DNA of 64,000 bases from Terriglobia bacterium (GTDB lineage Bacteria; Acidobacteriota; Terriglobia; Bryobacterales; Bryobacteraceae), in the NCBI GenBank assembly GCA_021325235.1, contig JAJPHN010000010.1, positions 1 to 64,000 on the forward strand, read 5' to 3'. Positions 61,923-64,000 of this stretch are shown in pieces. Position 1 is the stretch's first letter, and every line of letters begins with the position of its first letter. The notes under the pieces are model-generated. The model saw only the letters and a program-made list of their open reading frames with translations. It searched no databases and had not been told where the DNA came from. A program made the translations under genes and the position numbers.

Positions 61923-62656
61923 GCCAGCGCCCCTACCGCTGCCAGCTGCGCGCTTTCCTCGGAAAAGAGTTCGCCCTGCGCGGCGGCCCGCGTAAGATAA
62001 CCGGTCCAATGCGTGCGAGTGCAGTTCGCGCGCACCGGTTCAAAACTGAAGCGATGCATCAGCGTCGGGCCATGCTCGCGCAGCGCGCGCTTGTGATCCG
62101 GCGTCGAATAGCCCTTGTTGGCCGCGAGATTGTATTGCGGGAAGATTTCGGCCCATTGCGCGATAATCGCGTCGCGGTGCTCTTTGGCAAGAATCGAAGC
62201 CGCCGCAATCGCACGGCAGCGCGCATCGCCATCGATCAGCGCCATCTGCACAATCGGCAGGTCGAGTTTCAGCGCATCGATGAGCAGATAATCGGGCTGA
62301 ATGGGAAGAGCCTCGACGGCGCGCCGCATCGCCAGCCGTGACGCCTGGTAAATATTCAACTGATCGATCTCGTAAACATCCGCCGCCCCGACCGCGAAGG
62401 CAATCGAGCGCGCTCGAATGTGCCGTGCCAGCCGCGCGCGTTCCGCGGCCTCCACGATCTTGCTGTCTCGAACGTACTTGATTGGCTTATCCGGATCGAG
62501 AATGACAGCCGCAGCCACCACCGGGCCAAACAAACAGCCTCGGCCCACTTCGTCTACTCCGGCGATGCGAGTGAACCCGAGTTCCCGCGCGCGCCGCTCG
62601 AAGCTGGTGACGCAGCGGATGGAAGGAGATGTCTTCGGCTTGGCCCCCGCGCCCAC
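61919..62656 (-). CDS. rnhB: Ribonuclease HII
   Basis: A 245-residue enzyme that nicks RNA-DNA hybrids and excises single ribonucleotides. Signature: IAGVDEVGRGCLFGPVVAAAV (catalytic Asp/Glu), the metal-binding DALKLDLPIVQMALIDGDARC, and the C-terminal ANKGYSTPDHKRALREHGP. The C-terminal ~30 residues extend beyond the core. A GTG at 62656 is taken as the start, 23 bases after rplS. Directly upstream gene order rimM-trmD-rplS-rnhB is widely conserved. Confidence 0.95.
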   Translation of the reverse strand: MGAGAKPKTSPSIRCVTSFERRARELGFTRIAGVDEVGRGCLFGPVVAAAVILDPDKPIKYVRDSKIVEAAERARLARHIRARSIAFAVGAADVYEIDQLNIYQASRLAMRRAVEALPIQPDYLLIDALKLDLPIVQMALIDGDARCRAIAAASILAKEHRDAIIAQWAEIFPQYNLAANKGYSTPDHKRALREHGPTLMHRFSFEPVRANCTRTHWTGYLTRAAAQGELFSEESAQLAAVGALA

Positions 62657-62679
62657 AGTGAAACAGCTTGTCGAGAAAC

Positions 62680-63030
62680 TTAGACGCGCTCCCGCAACCG
62701 TGCCGCTTTGCCCTTCAGCCCGCGCAAGTAATACAGCTTGGCGCGGCGCACGCGTCCCGTGCGCACCAGATCGATATGGTCGATCACCGGCGCATGTACC
62801 GGGAAGATGCGCTCCACGCCCTGGCCGAAGCTGACCTTGCGCACCGTAATGGTCTCGCCCATACCGGTGTTCTTGCGCGCAATCACGGTGCCTTCGAAAG
62901 CCTGCAAACGCTCCTTGTCGCCTTCCTTAATCTTCACGTGCACGCGGATCGTGTCGCCCGGACGAAACTCCGGATGCGCCTTGGCGCGCTGATGCTTGCT
63001 GATGAACTTCGAAACAAGTGCGTTCTGCAT
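62680..63030 (-). CDS. rplS: 50S ribosomal protein L19
   Basis: A 116-residue ribosomal protein of the 30S-50S interface. The L19 pattern is clear: [67 protein letters not shown] and [22 protein letters not shown]. It starts one base before the end of trmD's stop and is followed by rnhB, in the classic trmD operon. Confidence 0.98.
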   Translation of the reverse strand: MQNALVSKFISKHQRAKAHPEFRPGDTIRVHVKIKEGDKERLQAFEGTVIARKNTGMGETITVRKVSFGQGVERIFPVHAPVIDHIDLVRTGRVRRAKLYYLRGLKGKAARLRERV

Positions 63031-63031
63031 A

Positions 63032-63730
63032 TTAGCTCTGAATATCGCCCACTAAGTCCGGCCGCAGCCGGAGCGTTTTCTCTCGCGCGGCAGCCCGGCG
63101 CCAGCGCTTGATCTCCTCATGATTTCCGCCCAGCAGCACCTCGGGCACTCGCCAGCCGCGAAACTCCGCCGGCCGTGTGTACTGCGGACAATCCAACACA
63201 AACTCATCCTCTCCGCTGAAACTCTCGTTCCGCGAAGAATCTTCATTGCCAAGCACGCCCGGTGTCAGACGGCTCACGACATCCACCACCATCGCCGCCG
63301 CCAGTTCACCGCCCGACAGCACGAAATCTCCGACCGAAAGCTCTTCATCCGCCAGATGCTCGGCCACGCGCTCATCCACGCCTTCGTACCGGCCGCAGAT
63401 CAGCACGATCCGCTCGATCGCCGCATACTCGCGCGCGACGTTCTGATCGAAACGCCGGCCCTGCGCCGAGAGTAAAACCACTCGCGTACCCGGACCGCGC
63501 TCCGGTGCGATCGCCTCCACCGCCGCAAACAACGGCTCCGGCTTGAGCAGCATCCCTTCCCCGCCGCCAAACGGCCGGTCGTCTACAGTCCGATGACGAT
63601 CGTATGTCCAGTTTCGCAGATCGTGAACCTGAATATTCACCAATCCGCGATTCCGCGCCCGCGCCACCACCCCATGCGCCAGCGGCGACGCGAAAAAATC
63701 CGGAAAGATCGTGACGATATCGAACTTCAA
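63032..63730 (-). CDS. trmD: tRNA (guanine-N1)-methyltransferase
   Basis: A 232-residue SPOUT-class enzyme methylating G37 of tRNAs to prevent frameshifting. Motifs: [11 protein letters not shown] at the N-terminus, [17 protein letters not shown], the knot and SAM-binding [35 protein letters not shown], and [20 protein letters not shown]. The start is TTG at 63730, which overlaps the rimM stop by 3 bases (TTGA), giving the usual N-terminus; longer open-frame starts are inside rimM and are rejected. Confidence 0.96.
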   Translation of the reverse strand: MKFDIVTIFPDFFASPLAHGVVARARNRGLVNIQVHDLRNWTYDRHRTVDDRPFGGGEGMLLKPEPLFAAVEAIAPERGPGTRVVLLSAQGRRFDQNVAREYAAIERIVLICGRYEGVDERVAEHLADEELSVGDFVLSGGELAAAMVVDVVSRLTPGVLGNEDSSRNESFSGEDEFVLDCPQYTRPAEFRGWRVPEVLLGGNHEEIKRWRRAAAREKTLRLRPDLVGDIQS

Positions 63731-64000
63731 AGGTCCAGCAACCCTTCCGGCAAGTTCGCCCGGATCACCCGCTCGCCTAAATCCACCCGGCACTCGGACG
63801 CCACAAACGGAATCAGCCGCGTCTCTTCGCCCAACCGTACTTCCATCAGCGGCGCCGCCCCGCCATATTGCTGCCAGCCTTCGACAACGCCGATTTCCGC
63901 CTCGTCTCCGGCGTTCACCACCCGGCACCCGATCAGATCGGACCGGAAAAACTCACCCTCGCCGAGCCGCGCCCGGTCTTCGAAACGAACCCATAGGTCC
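63727..64000 (-). CDS. rimM: Ribosome maturation factor RimM, C-terminal part (runs off the window)
   Basis: The last ~90 residues are visible: RFEDRARLGEGEFFRSDLIG with GCRVV, then EIGVVEGWQQYGGAAPLMEVR, RLIPFVASECRVDLGERVI and [10 protein letters not shown]. The FF.SDLIGC.V and IPF...V.VD pattern is the PRC-barrel end of RimM, a 30S maturation factor that binds S19. Its stop overlaps the trmD start, in line with the conserved order rpsP-rimM-trmD-rplS. Confidence 0.93.
   Translation of the reverse strand, partial: DLWVRFEDRARLGEGEFFRSDLIGCRVVNAGDEAEIGVVEGWQQYGGAAPLMEVRLGEETRLIPFVASECRVDLGERVIRANLPEGLLDL

Noticed and set aside
1-64000. tRNA, rRNA, CRISPR array, insertion sequence or integrase
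   Set aside because: Reading both strands I found no tRNA-like T-arm plus acceptor pairing, no rRNA, no spacer-repeat array and no transposase or integrase coding sequence. A tRNAscan run would be decisive for tRNAs.

Overview
The window looks like a chromosomal segment from a high-GC Gram-negative bacterium of the Acidobacteriota, most likely close to the Bryobacterales/Solibacteraceae. This is inferred from gene content, not from a database search. The pointers are a PadR regulator paired with an ADOP-type MacB-like permease (left edge, and a second decayed permease fragment at 34.2 kb), tandem M13 peptidases, an S8 protease with a Trp-Gly repeat tail, and many small secreted proteins without a recognisable family. 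I saw no rRNA, tRNA, CRISPR array, transposase or integrase.

Layout. 0-0.6 kb: PadR plus the start of an ADOP permease. 0.7-8.2 kb: a five-gene minus-strand operon (APC transporter, Nudix hydrolase, KimA-like K+ transporter, MmcQ/YjbR protein, AAA+ ATPase) and a peptidoglycan-binding secreted protein closed by an intrinsic terminator. 8.3-17.3 kb: a methyltransferase, a putative lipoprotein, an SDR, a GyrI-like protein translationally coupled to an MFS carrier, two VOC-type genes (one near 0.7 kb), an SDR/zinc-alcohol-dehydrogenase pair, a GH18 enzyme and a nitronate-monooxygenase-like protein. 17.3-20.7 kb: a membrane-stress locus (XRE regulator, NfeD/YqiJ-like protein with a His-rich loop, flotillin, PspA). 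20.7-29.8 kb: DinB, a secreted unknown, a sensorless histidine kinase, M3 and two M13 peptidases, and DedA. 30.2-34.2 kb: quinone oxidoreductase, M24 peptidase, accB and accC on the plus strand, followed by an ADOP remnant. 34.8-42.2 kb: a long minus-strand envelope cluster (HU, site-2 protease, two glycosyltransferases, prepilin peptidase, uppS, cdsA, AsmA-like). 42.4-48.9 kb: a frameshifted receiver protein, Tpx, PolX, a CDF metal transporter, an RRM protein and the S8 protease. 49.1-58.4 kb: a TPR-HTH protein, secreted unknowns, Uma2, GTP-dependent PEP carboxykinase, an SGNH hydrolase, a DUF4214-methyltransferase and a Tat-type epimerase. 58.5-61.6 kb: the most unusual region. 61.6-64 kb: the housekeeping string rimM-trmD-rplS-rnhB.

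The unusual region holds a possible Hcp/tail-tube-like gene divergent from a GH19-type cell-wall hydrolase. The hydrolase is followed by a small exported protein, and the hydrolase 3' end plus the exported-protein gene have then been tandemly duplicated as a unit of about 0.95 kb. The duplicate hydrolase has lost its catalytic half while both exported-protein genes stayed open. This arrangement resembles an effector-immunity pair of a contractile injection system with an amplified immunity gene. That reading is inference, because no other secretion gene lies in the window.

Start-codon choice matters here: several genes appear to start at TTG or GTG with a good ribosome-binding site (HU, the GH19 protein, the tube-like protein, trmD, the 5.3-7.6 kb transporter and the S8 protease).
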